Assembly (NCBI GenBank): GCA_025363475.1 | Contig: JANYDS010000045.1 | Location: 1-48,472, forward strand | Source of the DNA: Terriglobia bacterium | GTDB taxonomy: Bacteria > Acidobacteriota > Terriglobia > Bryobacterales > Bryobacteraceae | DNA length: 48,472 bases | Direction: 5' to 3' | Shown here: positions 7,125 to 16,071 of the stretch, one piece after another | Layout of the letters: every line of letters starts with the position of its first letter | Numbering within the stretch: position 1 is the first letter of the stretch | Position numbers and translations under genes: made by a program | Notes under the pieces: model-generated | Told to the model about the DNA's origin: nothing | The model's input: only the letters and a program-made list of their open reading frames with translations | Databases searched by the model: none

Positions 7125-8432
7125 ATGAAAGACGTTTACATAGGCATCATCGGTCTGGGCAATGTTGGCTCCGGAACGCTTGCCATTCTTGCGGCTAATG
7201 CCGATCAGATTGCACTCAAACTGGGCTTCCGTTTAAAGGTTGCCGCCGTCTGCAGCCGGTCCGTCGCCAGCGTCACACTGCCCCCGGGTCTGGGCGATGA
7301 CGTAGTCCGCACTACGGACTGGCGCGATGTCGTCAGCAATCCGAAAGTGGATATCGTGGCAGAACTGGTGGGCGGTACGGGCACGGCGCGCGAAATGATT
7401 GACGGCGCGATTGCTCACGGCAAATCCATTGTCACCGCGAATAAGGAATTGATGGCTCTGGCGGGCGCTGAGATCTGGGACACCGCGATCAAAGCCAATA
7501 TTAACCTTGCGATGGAAGCCAGTGTTGCGGGCGGAATTCCCATCCACGCGGTGCTCCGCGAAGGTATCTCGGGCGACCGTGTGGTGGCCCTCGCCGGAAT
7601 TCTGAATGGCACCAGCAACTACATCCTCACCGAGATGGAAAGGCGCGGCGAATCGTTCGACAAGATCCTCGCCGAGGCTCAGGCGCTTGGCTATGCCGAA
7701 GCCAACCCTGGTGCGGATGTGGATGGTTTTGACGCACGTTCCAAACTTGCTATTCTGGCGGCGCTGGCCTTCGGCGAACGGATCACGCCCAGCGATATTT
7801 TCGTTGAAGGCATCCGCCGCATTACAGCGCAGGATTTCGATTATGCCCACCAGCTGGGGCATACGATCCGGCTGGTCTGCGGTGCACGCCAGACCGAGCA
7901 GGGTCTGATACTTTCCGTACGGCCAGCGCTGATCCCGCAGACTACGATTCTGGCCAGCGTCAAGGGCGCTTACAACGCGGTCTGGGTGAAGGGCCAGTTC
8001 GGCGGCGATACGTTTTATTACGGACGCGGTGCAGGTGCCAACCCTACCGGTGTTGCGGTGGTCAGCGATTTGATGCGTGTGGCCCGCGAAATCCGGTCCG
8101 GCAGTCCGGAACGTGTATCGCCCTTTGCGCATGAACGGCTGGGTGAATACAAGCCGGTTCCTGTGACGTTACAGCACCGCGCGTATTATTTGCGTTTTCT
8201 GGTCAACGACCGCCCTGGAATCATCGCAGAACTAGCGGGGATTTTGGCTGCCAAGCAGATTGGTCTTGAAGCGGTATTGCAGTTGCCGTGCGAGACCAAA
8301 CATGATTTGCCCTTTGTTATTACGGTGGAGCCGACGTCGGAACTGGCGGTGCAGGAAGCGGTGGCAGAGATGAGCAAACTCGATTTTCTGCGCGAACCTC
8401 CGCTGGCGCTGCCCATGGAACCGCCGTTATGA
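7125..8432 (+). CDS. hom: Homoserine dehydrogenase
   Basis: Reduces aspartate-4-semialdehyde to homoserine with NAD(P)H, on the route to threonine, methionine and isoleucine. The start MKDVYIGIIGLGNVGSG carries the Rossmann GxGxxG motif; the frame is open further upstream but that part precedes the fold and lies in the promoter. The NGTSNYI motif and the ADVDGFDARSKLAIL signature (with catalytic Asp/Lys) are intact. The last 80 or so residues (RFLVNDRPGIIAELAGIL) form an ACT domain, which in this family often senses threonine. Length 435, as usual for the monofunctional enzyme. Confidence 0.95.
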   Translation: MKDVYIGIIGLGNVGSGTLAILAANADQIALKLGFRLKVAAVCSRSVASVTLPPGLGDDVVRTTDWRDVVSNPKVDIVAELVGGTGTAREMIDGAIAHGKSIVTANKELMALAGAEIWDTAIKANINLAMEASVAGGIPIHAVLREGISGDRVVALAGILNGTSNYILTEMERRGESFDKILAEAQALGYAEANPGADVDGFDARSKLAILAALAFGERITPSDIFVEGIRRITAQDFDYAHQLGHTIRLVCGARQTEQGLILSVRPALIPQTTILASVKGAYNAVWVKGQFGGDTFYYGRGAGANPTGVAVVSDLMRVAREIRSGSPERVSPFAHERLGEYKPVPVTLQHRAYYLRFLVNDRPGIIAELAGILAAKQIGLEAVLQLPCETKHDLPFVITVEPTSELAVQEAVAEMSKLDFLREPPLALPMEPPL

Positions 8433-8527
8433 TTTTTCAAAGTCAGTGACACGCGGCTGAAGTTTATATTCCGTTTCGAATCAACACCCTGGAGAATTGA
8501 CGGACCTGAAACCGCTTGCGCCGAGAC

Positions 8528-8533
8528 TAGGAT
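8528..8533 (+). promoter_or_regulatory. Possible -10 box for the small gene before argD
   Basis: TAGGAT ends 6 bases before the ATG at 8540; the bases between (CGGGGC) could alternatively be a poor ribosome-binding site. A CTGAAA 16 bp upstream is a weak -35. The rest of the 107-base gap after hom shows nothing. Confidence 0.3.
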
Positions 8534-8539
8534 CGGGGC

Positions 8540-8827
8540 ATGAAAATTTTTCTGGCAGTATTCAACTCACTTCCGGCGATCCTGCAGACGGTGCTTGCCG
8601 TCGAAAATGCGATTCCGTTCCCTCAGGCCGGTCAGCATAAGCTGAACCTCGTCCTGAACACAGCGGCCATTGCCTGGGACGCCAGTCACGGGGCAAATCA
8701 GCTTTCCAAAAATGACACCATCACCATGGTGCAGACTCTGGCCACCGCTACCGTAGCGGGCCTGAATGCGGCTGGCGTGTTCAAGTCTTCGGCTGTACCT
8801 GCAACCACACCTGTATCATCAAATTAA
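8540..8827 (+). CDS. Small hypothetical protein
   Basis: A 95-residue protein of small hydrophobic and polar residues. The first 25 residues (MKIFLAVFNSLPAILQTVLAV) are hydrophobic and could be a membrane anchor or uncleaved signal; the rest is Ala/Thr/Asn-rich with two probable amphipathic helices. I recognise no family, though the composition resembles small holin-like or phage-associated proteins annotated only as hypothetical. Its TAA is immediately followed by the ATG of the aminotransferase gene, so the two are probably cotranscribed and perhaps coupled. Confidence 0.55.
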   Translation: MKIFLAVFNSLPAILQTVLAVENAIPFPQAGQHKLNLVLNTAAIAWDASHGANQLSKNDTITMVQTLATATVAGLNAAGVFKSSAVPATTPVSSN

Positions 8828-10039
8828 ATGTCCACAGCGCACGTTGCCGCCCCTGATGTCGTCGAGCTGGAGAAGGAATATCTTCTGCAGAATTATGGTC
8901 GTTATCCGCTGGTGTTGCACCGCGGCGACGGCCCGTACATGTGGGATGTCAACGGCAAGCGCTATCTGGACCTGATTGCCGGCATTGGCGTAAACGCGCT
9001 GGGACAAAACCATCCGCGCATCGTCAAGGCTATTGCGGAACAGGCTGCGTGCCTGATCCATACCTCAAACCTGTTTTATAACGAGTACCAGGGGCCGCTG
9101 GCGAAACGCATTGCGGAAGTGAGCGGCCTCGCACGTACCTTTTTCACCAACAGCGGCACGGAATCGACTGAAGGCGCGCTGAAGATGATCAAAGCCCACG
9201 GGCACGATATCTCGGCTGAAAAGTATGAGATTGTGTCACTGGAAAATTCTTTCCATGGCCGGTCACTGGGCGCGCTTTCCATCACCGGACAACCGAAATA
9301 CCGCAAGGATTTTGAACCGCTCATTCCCGGTGTGAAGTTTGTCCCGGCCAATGATATCGCGGCGCTTGAAGCAGCAGTGAACAGCCGCACGGCTGGCATT
9401 TGCATGGAATGGATTCAGGGTGAAGGCGGTGTGGTGCCGCTTGATACTGCATTCTGCAGGCGGGCGCGCGAATTGGCCGATGAGTTCGATGCCCTGCTCT
9501 GCTTTGACGAAACACAATGCGGCGTGGGCCGCACCGGCAAATACTTCGCATATCAATTGTCAGACCCGCCCGTGATGCCCGACATTATGATCGCGGCGAA
9601 GCCTATGGCTTGCGGCATTCCGCTGGGTATCTTAGTGGCAAATGAACGGGCCGCAAAAGCGATCCGCCCGGGTATGCATGGTTCGACCTTTGGCGGCAAT
9701 GCTCTGGCAGCGCGGGTGGCGCTGGAGTTTTTTGATGTTCTGGAAGACCTGCTGCCGCAAATTGCGGAGACCGGCGACTATTTCCGGGCCGAACTACGGC
9801 GCATTGCCACGGCCTATAGTTTCATTTCTGAAGTGCGTGGCTATGGTTTGATGATCGGGATTCAACTTACGGTGCCTGGCGGCGATCTGGTTTCGCGGGC
9901 GCGGGAAGAGGGCTTGCTGATTAACTGCACACACGATACCGTGCTGCGTTTCCTGCCGCCTTATATTCTGACGAAAGCGCAGGTGGATGAAGCGGTGGAG
10001 ATTTTAGAGAAGGTCTTCGCGGCCGTTCGTTTCGAGTAA
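8828..10039 (+). CDS. argD: Class III PLP aminotransferase, acetylornithine aminotransferase-like
   Basis: Likely transfers an amino group between N-acetylornithine and 2-oxoglutarate in arginine synthesis; many members also handle succinyl-diaminopimelate. Class III signatures are present: NSGTESTEGALKM for the phosphate of PLP, ITGQPKYR after the FHGRSLGAL motif, CFDETQCGVGRTG, and the PLP lysine at about residue 258 in IAAKPMACGIPLG. Acetylornithine enzymes usually read AKALGGGxPIG there, and ALGGG to PMACG is a modest departure. The 403-residue length fits. The assignment to ArgD rather than another ornithine or GABA-type transaminase is from overall similarity only. Its 3' end overlaps the convergent manC-like gene by 36 bases. 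Confidence 0.82.
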   Translation: MSTAHVAAPDVVELEKEYLLQNYGRYPLVLHRGDGPYMWDVNGKRYLDLIAGIGVNALGQNHPRIVKAIAEQAACLIHTSNLFYNEYQGPLAKRIAEVSGLARTFFTNSGTESTEGALKMIKAHGHDISAEKYEIVSLENSFHGRSLGALSITGQPKYRKDFEPLIPGVKFVPANDIAALEAAVNSRTAGICMEWIQGEGGVVPLDTAFCRRARELADEFDALLCFDETQCGVGRTGKYFAYQLSDPPVMPDIMIAAKPMACGIPLGILVANERAAKAIRPGMHGSTFGGNALAARVALEFFDVLEDLLPQIAETGDYFRAELRRIATAYSFISEVRGYGLMIGIQLTVPGGDLVSRAREEGLLINCTHDTVLRFLPPYILTKAQVDEAVEILEKVFAAVRFE

Positions 10040-11083
10040 TTTGACGATTTCGCCCACCTGCTGAGCGCGGCTGCGGTCTGCAATCAGCAGGGCATCGGGC
10101 GTATCGACAATGATCAGATCTTTCACGCCCAGCAGTGCCACCAGTTTCTTGCCGCAATCGATGTAATTGCCGGTTGAACCGGAAGCGAGTAGTTCCGAAA
10201 GGGCGGCATTGCCGTTTTCATCGTGCGGCAGAATGTCGTAGACTGCATCCCAGCTGCCGACATCACTCCAGCCAAATTCCTCGCAAGCGTGGCCGAAAAC
10301 ATTCGTCGCCTGTTCAATCACTGCGTAGTCGATGGAAATATTCGCACACAGGGGGAACACTTCGGTCAGTTTCTTATTGAAAGTGCGGTGTCCAAATGCC
10401 GGCAGGCTGGCGATTAGCGTAGCGATCTGCGGCTGGTGTTTGCGCATTTCTGTCAGGACCGTGGAAGGTCTCCAGAAGAACATGCCGGAATTCCAGCAAT
10501 AATTCCCCGCCTTGAAATAACGTTTCGCAATGTGGATGGGAGGTTTCTCGCGGAACCTTCTGACCGGGTACGTTTCAGTGCCGCCAGGTTCAGTGCCTTT
10601 GGGAAATTCGATGTAGCCGTAGCCGGTTTCGGGCCAGCGGGTTTTAATGCCGAGCACTCCAATATCACCGCGGGCCGCCGCTTTGAAAACAGTGCGGAGG
10701 GCCTTTATGAATTTTTTCGGCTGGCCGATGATGGCATCGGAGGGGAAAACGCCAAACACTGCATCGGGATCAACCGATTGTAGAATGTGCGCGGCCAAAG
10801 CAATGGCAGGAGCTGTATTGCGCTGCGCGGGTTCGGAAATAATCTGTTTCGGCGGAACCTCGGGCAACTGCCGGACGATTTCGGCACGGACCAGATCGTT
10901 GGTCAGAATCCAGATACGTTCGGGCGGAATCAGCGCGGCCAAACGGTCCACCGTCGCCTGAATCAGCGTGCGCGGACCGGCGACGTTGAGCACCTGCTTG
11001 GCATGGCGCTTGCGGCTGCGCGGCCAGAAGCGGGTACCGCGGCCACCTGCAAGGATCAGACCGTAGTAGTTGGCTTTTGCCAT
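10004..11083 (-). CDS. manC: Mannose-1-phosphate guanylyltransferase
   Basis: Makes GDP-mannose from mannose-1-phosphate and GTP for glycan synthesis. The nucleotidyltransferase signature LAGGRGTRFWPRSR (about residues 11-24) with KQ at 29-30, the EPAQRNTAPAIALAA motif and FPSDAIIG metal-site region are typical of the GMP family; ARNTAPAI is diagnostic against glucose-1-phosphate enzymes. At 359 residues it is the short single-domain form without the C-terminal isomerase domain of long ManC/AlgA proteins. It starts 6 bases after the stop of the signal peptidase gene, suggesting cotranscription. Confidence 0.9.
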   Translation of the reverse strand: MAKANYYGLILAGGRGTRFWPRSRKRHAKQVLNVAGPRTLIQATVDRLAALIPPERIWILTNDLVRAEIVRQLPEVPPKQIISEPAQRNTAPAIALAAHILQSVDPDAVFGVFPSDAIIGQPKKFIKALRTVFKAAARGDIGVLGIKTRWPETGYGYIEFPKGTEPGGTETYPVRRFREKPPIHIAKRYFKAGNYCWNSGMFFWRPSTVLTEMRKHQPQIATLIASLPAFGHRTFNKKLTEVFPLCANISIDYAVIEQATNVFGHACEEFGWSDVGSWDAVYDILPHDENGNAALSELLASGSTGNYIDCGKKLVALLGVKDLIIVDTPDALLIADRSRAQQVGEIVKLLETNGREDLL

Positions 11084-11089
11084 CGGAAT

Positions 11090-11866
11090 TTATTTGACCG
11101 GGTAGGAGTGGATTAACTGGAACGTCCGGTTCCAGCGGGTCTTGGTGGCGAAGTGCGTGATGATGTCGAAAAGGTGGCTGATGGTTACCGCGGGATTCGA
11201 CAGTTCCTCAGTGCTGGCATCGTAAGACCAGTAAATAATCAGAGGTTTGCCGATGATGTTTTCGCGCGGGACAAAACCCCAGTACCGGCTGTCGAGGGAC
11301 TGGTCGCGGTTGTCACCCATGGCGAAATAGAAACCGTTCGGAACAGTGACTTCGCCCTTGCTGACGTTCTGTTCCAGCATGACCTGCGCGGGTGGATAGA
11401 GCGGCCCATTCGGGTCGGACGGGAAATTGTCGCGGTAGGAATCTATGTAATCAAGCTTGTGAACCACGTAGGGTTCGGTGAGCTGGTGACCGTTGAGAAA
11501 AACCGCTTTATTTTCAAGGCGGATGCGGTCCCCCGCCACGCCCATCACGCGCTTGACGAAAGTCTGTTTGATGTCGATGGGATAGCGGAAAACGATAATG
11601 TCGCCGCGGTGAACATCACTGTACGGGAGGATATTTTTGGTGACAGCCCCGCCGGGGGCAAAGGCCAGCTTGTCCACCAGCAGATGATCCCCAACCAGCA
11701 GCGTGTCTTCCATTGACCCGGTGGGAATTACGAAGGCCTGCACCAGAGTGGTGGTGCCGAAGAGCAGGAGGATGATGGTGACGGTCCATTCCGCTATGAA
11801 ACCGCGGGGCGCTTCCTGGGGCCTCGAGACTGTCTTTGATTCGGATTCGACTGTTGTGCTGTCCAC
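11090..11866 (-). CDS. lepB: Signal peptidase I
   Basis: Membrane serine protease that removes signal peptides from exported proteins. One N-terminal transmembrane helix (about residues 25-45) precedes box B, VIPTGSMEDTL, with catalytic Ser51; the general-base Lys is probably Lys105 in FVKRVMGVAGDRI; box E is GDNRDQSLDSR (about 167-177). The 258 residues are within the family range. The start is GTG (11864-11866), with a TACAAT box 8 bases upstream and no Shine-Dalgarno. The neighbouring manC-like gene follows in the same operon; nothing in the context narrows the substrates. Confidence 0.95.
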   Translation of the reverse strand: MDSTTVESESKTVSRPQEAPRGFIAEWTVTIILLLFGTTTLVQAFVIPTGSMEDTLLVGDHLLVDKLAFAPGGAVTKNILPYSDVHRGDIIVFRYPIDIKQTFVKRVMGVAGDRIRLENKAVFLNGHQLTEPYVVHKLDYIDSYRDNFPSDPNGPLYPPAQVMLEQNVSKGEVTVPNGFYFAMGDNRDQSLDSRYWGFVPRENIIGKPLIIYWSYDASTEELSNPAVTISHLFDIITHFATKTRWNRTFQLIHSYPVK

Positions 11867-11874
11867 TGGTTTCT

Positions 11875-11880
11875 ATTGTA
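11875..11880 (-). promoter_or_regulatory. Probable promoter of lepB
   Basis: TACAAT on the minus strand lies 8 bases before the GTG start. TTCAGG is 17 bp upstream of it, a fair -35. The two together predict an mRNA with no or almost no leader. Confidence 0.45.
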
Positions 11881-11905
11881 CTGACAGTGCCTGATATCCT
11901 GAAAC

Positions 11906-12319
11906 GTGCCAACGGCCACACGCTCCAACAAGCCGATTTACCTGGTGCTGGGCTGCACTGTTTTCGCAGCTGCGGCGCAGGTTCTAATGAAGTTTGGGGC
12001 CAACCATCCCATGCCCGCTTTTGATCCGTCGCAGCCCTTTGTTTTTGTAAAGGCGCTGCTGGGAAATATATCGCTCCTGGGCGGCTACACCATGTCTGCG
12101 GGGACTGCCTTTCTGCTGATTCTCGCACTGCGCGACGGCGAACTTTCCATGCTCTATCCCATCATCGCGATGACCTATGTGTGGGTGAACCTGCTTTCGA
12201 TGTATTTCTTCGACGAACACATGAATGTGTGGAAAGCGTCGGGAATTGCGCTCGTGATTAGCGGCGTGGCGCTGCTCGGCAGGGCCGGATCAAAGGCGAG
12301 ATCAAGGGCGGGAAGATGA
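11906..12319 (+). CDS. Small multidrug resistance-type / EamA transporter subunit
   Basis: A 137-residue membrane protein with four predicted helices (roughly 12-32, 60-80, 86-106, 112-130). The pattern LKFGA in helix 1, a Gly-rich second helix and LSMLYPIIAMTYVWV in helix 3 (with the YP and A-Y motif of SMR and ArnE/ArnF-like proteins) place it in the drug/metabolite transporter superfamily. The start is GTG. It overlaps the next gene by 4 bases (ATGA), and that gene encodes a second protein of the same fold, so a heterodimeric transporter is likely. The substrate is unknown; ArnE/F-like pairs flip lipid-linked sugars, EbrAB-like pairs export cationic compounds. Confidence 0.8.
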   Translation: MPTATRSNKPIYLVLGCTVFAAAAQVLMKFGANHPMPAFDPSQPFVFVKALLGNISLLGGYTMSAGTAFLLILALRDGELSMLYPIIAMTYVWVNLLSMYFFDEHMNVWKASGIALVISGVALLGRAGSKARSRAGR

Positions 12320-12672
12320 CAGCGACACCGGTTAGTTCCATCCTGCTGGTGCTGCTGGCCTCTTTGATTGGTTCCTTCGGGGCGGTATTCCTGAAACTGG
12401 GCGCTGGAAAGCTGAGCGGCGGCTTGAAACATCTGCTCAACTGGCACCTGCTGGTGGGTATTTCACTTTATATGGGGTCGAGCATACCTTTCGTGATGGG
12501 CTTGAAGCATGGCGAACTTTCTGTGCTCTATCCGATGGTTTCGGCGGGCTATGTTTGTACACTCTTCTGGTCGCGGATCTTCTTCCATGAACCGATCACA
12601 CGGGCGAAGATCGGCGCTTTGGGCCTGATTCTGGCGGGGCTGATTTGTATCAGTGCCGGCGGTCGGGCTTGA
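12316..12672 (+). CDS. SMR-type / EamA transporter subunit, partner of the preceding gene
   Basis: A 118-residue, four-helix membrane protein of the same fold as its neighbour: helix 1 with GAVFLKLGAGKL, helix 3 with GELSVLYPMVSAGYV. Both proteins share the GELS-LYP motif, so they arose by duplication and probably pack antiparallel as a heterodimer. Translation is likely coupled through the ATGA overlap. The gene is followed after about 40 bases by the secreted Asn/Pro-rich protein gene on the same strand; whether these are functionally linked is not visible. Confidence 0.8.
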   Translation: MTATPVSSILLVLLASLIGSFGAVFLKLGAGKLSGGLKHLLNWHLLVGISLYMGSSIPFVMGLKHGELSVLYPMVSAGYVCTLFWSRIFFHEPITRAKIGALGLILAGLICISAGGRA

Positions 12673-12712
12673 TTCTGAAACGGACAAACGCTACTCTTCG
12701 TCCAGTAAGACT

Positions 12713-14230
12713 ATGTTCCGCGCGCTGATTCTCTTTATTATAGTTGCTGTTTCCGGCGTTGCCCAGATTTCATTTCCGGGTAGTGGCGGTGGTATCGGGT
12801 TTCCGGGTCAGCGGAGGAATTCGCGTGGCAATCCGAATGACCCGAACGATCCAAACAATCAAAACAACCCGAACGGCAGACAGTTTCCGGGCGGCCGGCG
12901 AGGCGGCAATCAGAGCAACCAGCAGCCTGCACAAACGATGGATGGCATGGTGCGGAGCATTACGGCGAGCCAGCTGGTGTTGGAATCGGACGACAAGCTG
13001 GTGACAACGGTTGGACTGGCGGGTACGACAAAGTATTTCCGGATCAACGGGGATGCAGGGAAGCGCGATGATTTCTCAGCGGGCGACCATGTCAGCGTGG
13101 ATGCTATACAGGATGACCGCAGTAATTTTAAGGCGCTGAGGGTGAAACTGGTGAAGCTGGGGACGGCTGAAGATCGCTCGGCGGCGAGTTCGAGTCCGAT
13201 GTCTTCGAATTCAAGTATTGACGATGATCGGGACCGGCCGAGATTGCGGCGGGCCACAAGTCCTGATGTTGTTGAACCGCAGATTACACGTGGCGACCCG
13301 ACGATTTACGACCGGCCTGTTGTTGCTGACAATAAGCCGGCGGCCGCACCTGATCCGGATGATCCCGGACGACCGGTATTGCGTCGCGGCGGTGCGGCGA
13401 GACAAAGAACCAGCGATTCGGTACCGGCTACCGCGCCCGTGGAAACGCCTTCCGTGCCCGCAGCTTCAGCTACGGTTGCGTCCGTGCGGCGCCCCTCTGT
13501 TTTATCGTCATCCACAGCGGACCGCGATACGGTGATCGAACAGGCTCGCGAGGCCGCTCTTTCCTTTAGCGAAACGCTGCCAAATTACGTGGTGAAGCAG
13601 CTCACGACACGCTATGTAACTGAAGCCGCGCGCGGCGGCGGCAAGACGTCATGGAACGCACTCGACACCATTACGGCGGACGTGGTGGCTGAGAACGGCA
13701 CCGAGTCGTATAAGAACATCATGGTCAACGGCAAGGTTCCCAGGGAAAATCCCGAGAAGTCGGGAGCGTGGTCGAGCGGTGAATTTTCCAGCATGCTGCT
13801 CGATGTACTTTCGCCGGTTACCGATGCGGACTTCCACGGCAAGCGTACGTCTACGATCAGCAACCGCGCGGCATACCGATACGACTACACGGTTGAGCAG
13901 CCGAACTCGCACTGGCATGTCACAGCTTCAGCGCAATCCTATATTCCGGGATATTCAGGCTCGATTTGGATCGATAAGGAAACGTTCCGGGTGTTGCGGA
14001 TTGAGATGTCGGCAACGAACATGCCGCGGACGTTTGAACTGGATACGGTGGAATCGGCAGTGGATTACGACAACGTGCTGATTGGCGACCGCAAGTTTCT
14101 GGTGCCGGTACATTCCGAAGTAATGAACTGCCAGCGCGGCACAGGAAACTGCAGCCGCAACGTGATTGAGTTCCGCAACTACAAGAAGTTTGGCGCGGAT
14201 ACCAGCATTACTTTCGACCCGACTCAGTAA
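12713..14230 (+). CDS. Exported protein with Asn/Pro-rich linker, unknown function
   Basis: The chosen ATG gives a clean signal peptide (MFRALILFIIVAVSGVAQ). Next comes a low-complexity region, residues 20-70, with repeated N-P / D-P units and Gly/Arg. Residues 72-150 look like a small beta domain (DGMVRSITASQLVLESDDK...), as in proteins annotated DUF5666-like. A disordered Pro/Ala/Arg-rich stretch (about 155-275) follows, then a C-terminal domain of about 215 residues with repeated beta strands (YRYDYTVEQPNSHWHV, GSIWIDKETFRVLRIE) resembling outer-membrane lipoprotein-sorting-type folds. Two Cys in NCQRGTGNC may form a disulfide. I recall similar proteins in Acidobacteriota; function unknown. 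The 3' end overlaps argR by 23 bases on the opposite strand. Confidence 0.75.
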   Translation: MFRALILFIIVAVSGVAQISFPGSGGGIGFPGQRRNSRGNPNDPNDPNNQNNPNGRQFPGGRRGGNQSNQQPAQTMDGMVRSITASQLVLESDDKLVTTVGLAGTTKYFRINGDAGKRDDFSAGDHVSVDAIQDDRSNFKALRVKLVKLGTAEDRSAASSSPMSSNSSIDDDRDRPRLRRATSPDVVEPQITRGDPTIYDRPVVADNKPAAAPDPDDPGRPVLRRGGAARQRTSDSVPATAPVETPSVPAASATVASVRRPSVLSSSTADRDTVIEQAREAALSFSETLPNYVVKQLTTRYVTEAARGGGKTSWNALDTITADVVAENGTESYKNIMVNGKVPRENPEKSGAWSSGEFSSMLLDVLSPVTDADFHGKRTSTISNRAAYRYDYTVEQPNSHWHVTASAQSYIPGYSGSIWIDKETFRVLRIEMSATNMPRTFELDTVESAVDYDNVLIGDRKFLVPVHSEVMNCQRGTGNCSRNVIEFRNYKKFGADTSITFDPTQ

Positions 14231-14663
14231 GTATTTTCATCAGACGGTTGCGCACCGCTCCGGCGGTTTTGGAATCGGGGCAGATGAGCAGAATTGTGTC
14301 ATCGCCGGCGAGGGTGCCGACGACTTCGGGCCACTCCTCATCATCGAGTGCAACCGCAACGGAACTGGCATGGCCGGGGGCCGTTTTCAGCACCACTTGA
14401 TTCTGTGCATGGCGGATATCACGCAGGAATTCCGAGGCCAGTGTGGCGAACTGCAGGGCTGAGGTTTCACTGCTCACTTCGCGGCCCAACTGGCGGTAAC
14501 CTTCGGGCGTCTTGACGATGCCCAGTTCACGCATGTCGCGCGAGAGGGTGACCTGTGTGGCATCCACAGAGAGCTCTTTGAGGGCGCGGGCCAGTTCTTC
14601 CTGCGTGAAAATACCCCGGCTGCGGATCAGTTTCAGAATCTGACCATGCCGGAAGCTTTTCAT
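14208..14663 (-). CDS. argR: Arginine repressor
   Basis: Hexameric transcription regulator that represses arginine synthesis genes when arginine binds. The N-terminal winged helix shows IRSRGIFTQEELARAL and the recognition segment TQVTLSRDMRELGIVK; the C-terminal part has the arginine-binding GTLAGDDTILLI motif (about 116-127). At 151 residues it is a normal ArgR. It overlaps the argH stop by 4 bases and is the last gene of argF-argH-argR, whose promoter carries two ARG boxes, so it most likely controls its own operon. Confidence 0.95.
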   Translation of the reverse strand: MKSFRHGQILKLIRSRGIFTQEELARALKELSVDATQVTLSRDMRELGIVKTPEGYRQLGREVSSETSALQFATLASEFLRDIRHAQNQVVLKTAPGHASSVAVALDDEEWPEVVGTLAGDDTILLICPDSKTAGAVRNRLMKILTESGRK

Positions 14664-16039
14664 AACAGACTCTGGAGGCGGGCGCCGGCTTCGGCGAGGG
14701 CTGCAGCGACGGTGGCGGGGCCGGTACCGCCTGGAATTTCCCGGGTCTTCATGCCTTCACGGGGGTGCAGCAGCGCGGCCATTTCGGGCGTGAATTCGGG
14801 TGCAAAAGTCGCCAGCGAATCAGCGTTCCAGTCGGCTGGTTTCTTGCCATTGCGGACGCTTTCAAGAACCAGGCGGCCCACGATCTGATGTGCCTGATGG
14901 AAAGCTGTGCCATTGCGCGCCAGTGCTTCGGCCAGGTCTGTGGCAACCACCCAGCTTTCGTTGGCGGCTTCGAGCGGGACATGGGGACGCAGCACCACGG
15001 AATTGGCAACGAGGCCCGCCATTTCGAGGCAGCCGTTGAGTTGATCTGCGGCTTCAAAGAGCGGCTCTTTGTCTTCCTGCATGTCGCGGTTGTAAGTAAG
15101 GGGCAAGCCCTTCATGGTGAAGAACAGCGAATTGAGAGCCCCCAGAACGCGGCCTGATTTTCCGCGGATGAGTTCCAGCGAATCCGGATTTTTCTTCTGC
15201 GGCATCAGGCTGGAGCCGCTGGTGACGCCGTCGCCCAGCTCCAGCCAGCCGAACTCTTCGGAGGAATATAGAATCCAGTCTTCGGCCATACGACTCAGGT
15301 GAATCATGGTGACGGAGGCGGCATAGAGGTAGTCGAGGGCGAAGTCACGGTCCGCCGAGACGTCCATACTGTTGCGTGTGATGGAGTCGAAACCGAGGTC
15401 ATGAGCGATGGCTGCGCGATCATGCGGAAAGCCGCTGCCGGCCAGTGCCCCGGAGCCGAGGGGCATGACGTTGGTGCGGCGACGCGCTTCGGTGAAACGT
15501 TCGTAATCGCGCGCGAACATCTCAAAATAAGCGAGCAGGTAATGAGGCCAGAGCACGGCTTGGGCGCGGCGCAGGTGCGTGTATCCGGGGATGATGGCGT
15601 CCGGATATTTAGCGGCGAGGGCCAGCAGTTCGCCCATCAGGGCGCGGAGCAGGCCCAGCGTGCGGTCGCACTCTTCACGCAGCCAGAGGCGGGTATCGAG
15701 CGAGACCTGTTCATTGCGACTTCGGCCGGTGTGGACTTTATCGGCAAGGCTGCCGACGCGTTCCTTGAGTTTTCTGATGACGAAACTGTGGATGTCTTCG
15801 TCGGTGGCTCCGTCGAAGAAATTGGGTTTGACGGAGTCTTCGCGGATGGAATCGAAGGCCCCGGTCATGCAAGCGCATTCATCGGTATTGAGGACTCCGG
15901 CGCGGGTGAGAGAGCGCACGAAGGCTTGTGAGCCACGCACGTCGGCCGCGAGAAGACGCTTGTCAAAGTGGAGCGAATTGGAAAAACGCTCGAAGATTTC
16001 AGATGGTCCGGTTTCGAATCGTCCGCCCCAGAGTTTCAT
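14660..16039 (-). CDS. argH: Argininosuccinate lyase
   Basis: Splits argininosuccinate into arginine and fumarate, the last step of arginine synthesis. The fumarase/aspartase signature SGSSLMPQKKNPD (about residues 276-288) with the catalytic Ser loop is intact; MKLWGGRFE at the start, SLDTRLWLR, HLRRAQ and the SDRDFALDYL-like region are all typical. The 459-residue length is normal. It sits between argF (32-base gap) and argR (ATGA overlap). argG (argininosuccinate synthase), which would make its substrate, is not in the window. Confidence 0.97.
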   Translation of the reverse strand: MKLWGGRFETGPSEIFERFSNSLHFDKRLLAADVRGSQAFVRSLTRAGVLNTDECACMTGAFDSIREDSVKPNFFDGATDEDIHSFVIRKLKERVGSLADKVHTGRSRNEQVSLDTRLWLREECDRTLGLLRALMGELLALAAKYPDAIIPGYTHLRRAQAVLWPHYLLAYFEMFARDYERFTEARRRTNVMPLGSGALAGSGFPHDRAAIAHDLGFDSITRNSMDVSADRDFALDYLYAASVTMIHLSRMAEDWILYSSEEFGWLELGDGVTSGSSLMPQKKNPDSLELIRGKSGRVLGALNSLFFTMKGLPLTYNRDMQEDKEPLFEAADQLNGCLEMAGLVANSVVLRPHVPLEAANESWVVATDLAEALARNGTAFHQAHQIVGRLVLESVRNGKKPADWNADSLATFAPEFTPEMAALLHPREGMKTREIPGGTGPATVAAALAEAGARLQSLL

Positions 16040-16071
16040 GATTTGTTTTCTGCTTTCGTTTTAGAACGGAT

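Noticed and set aside
8433-8539. Possible riboswitch or tRNA in the gap after hom.
   Set aside because: No cloverleaf or known aptamer pattern could be seen in the 107 bases.
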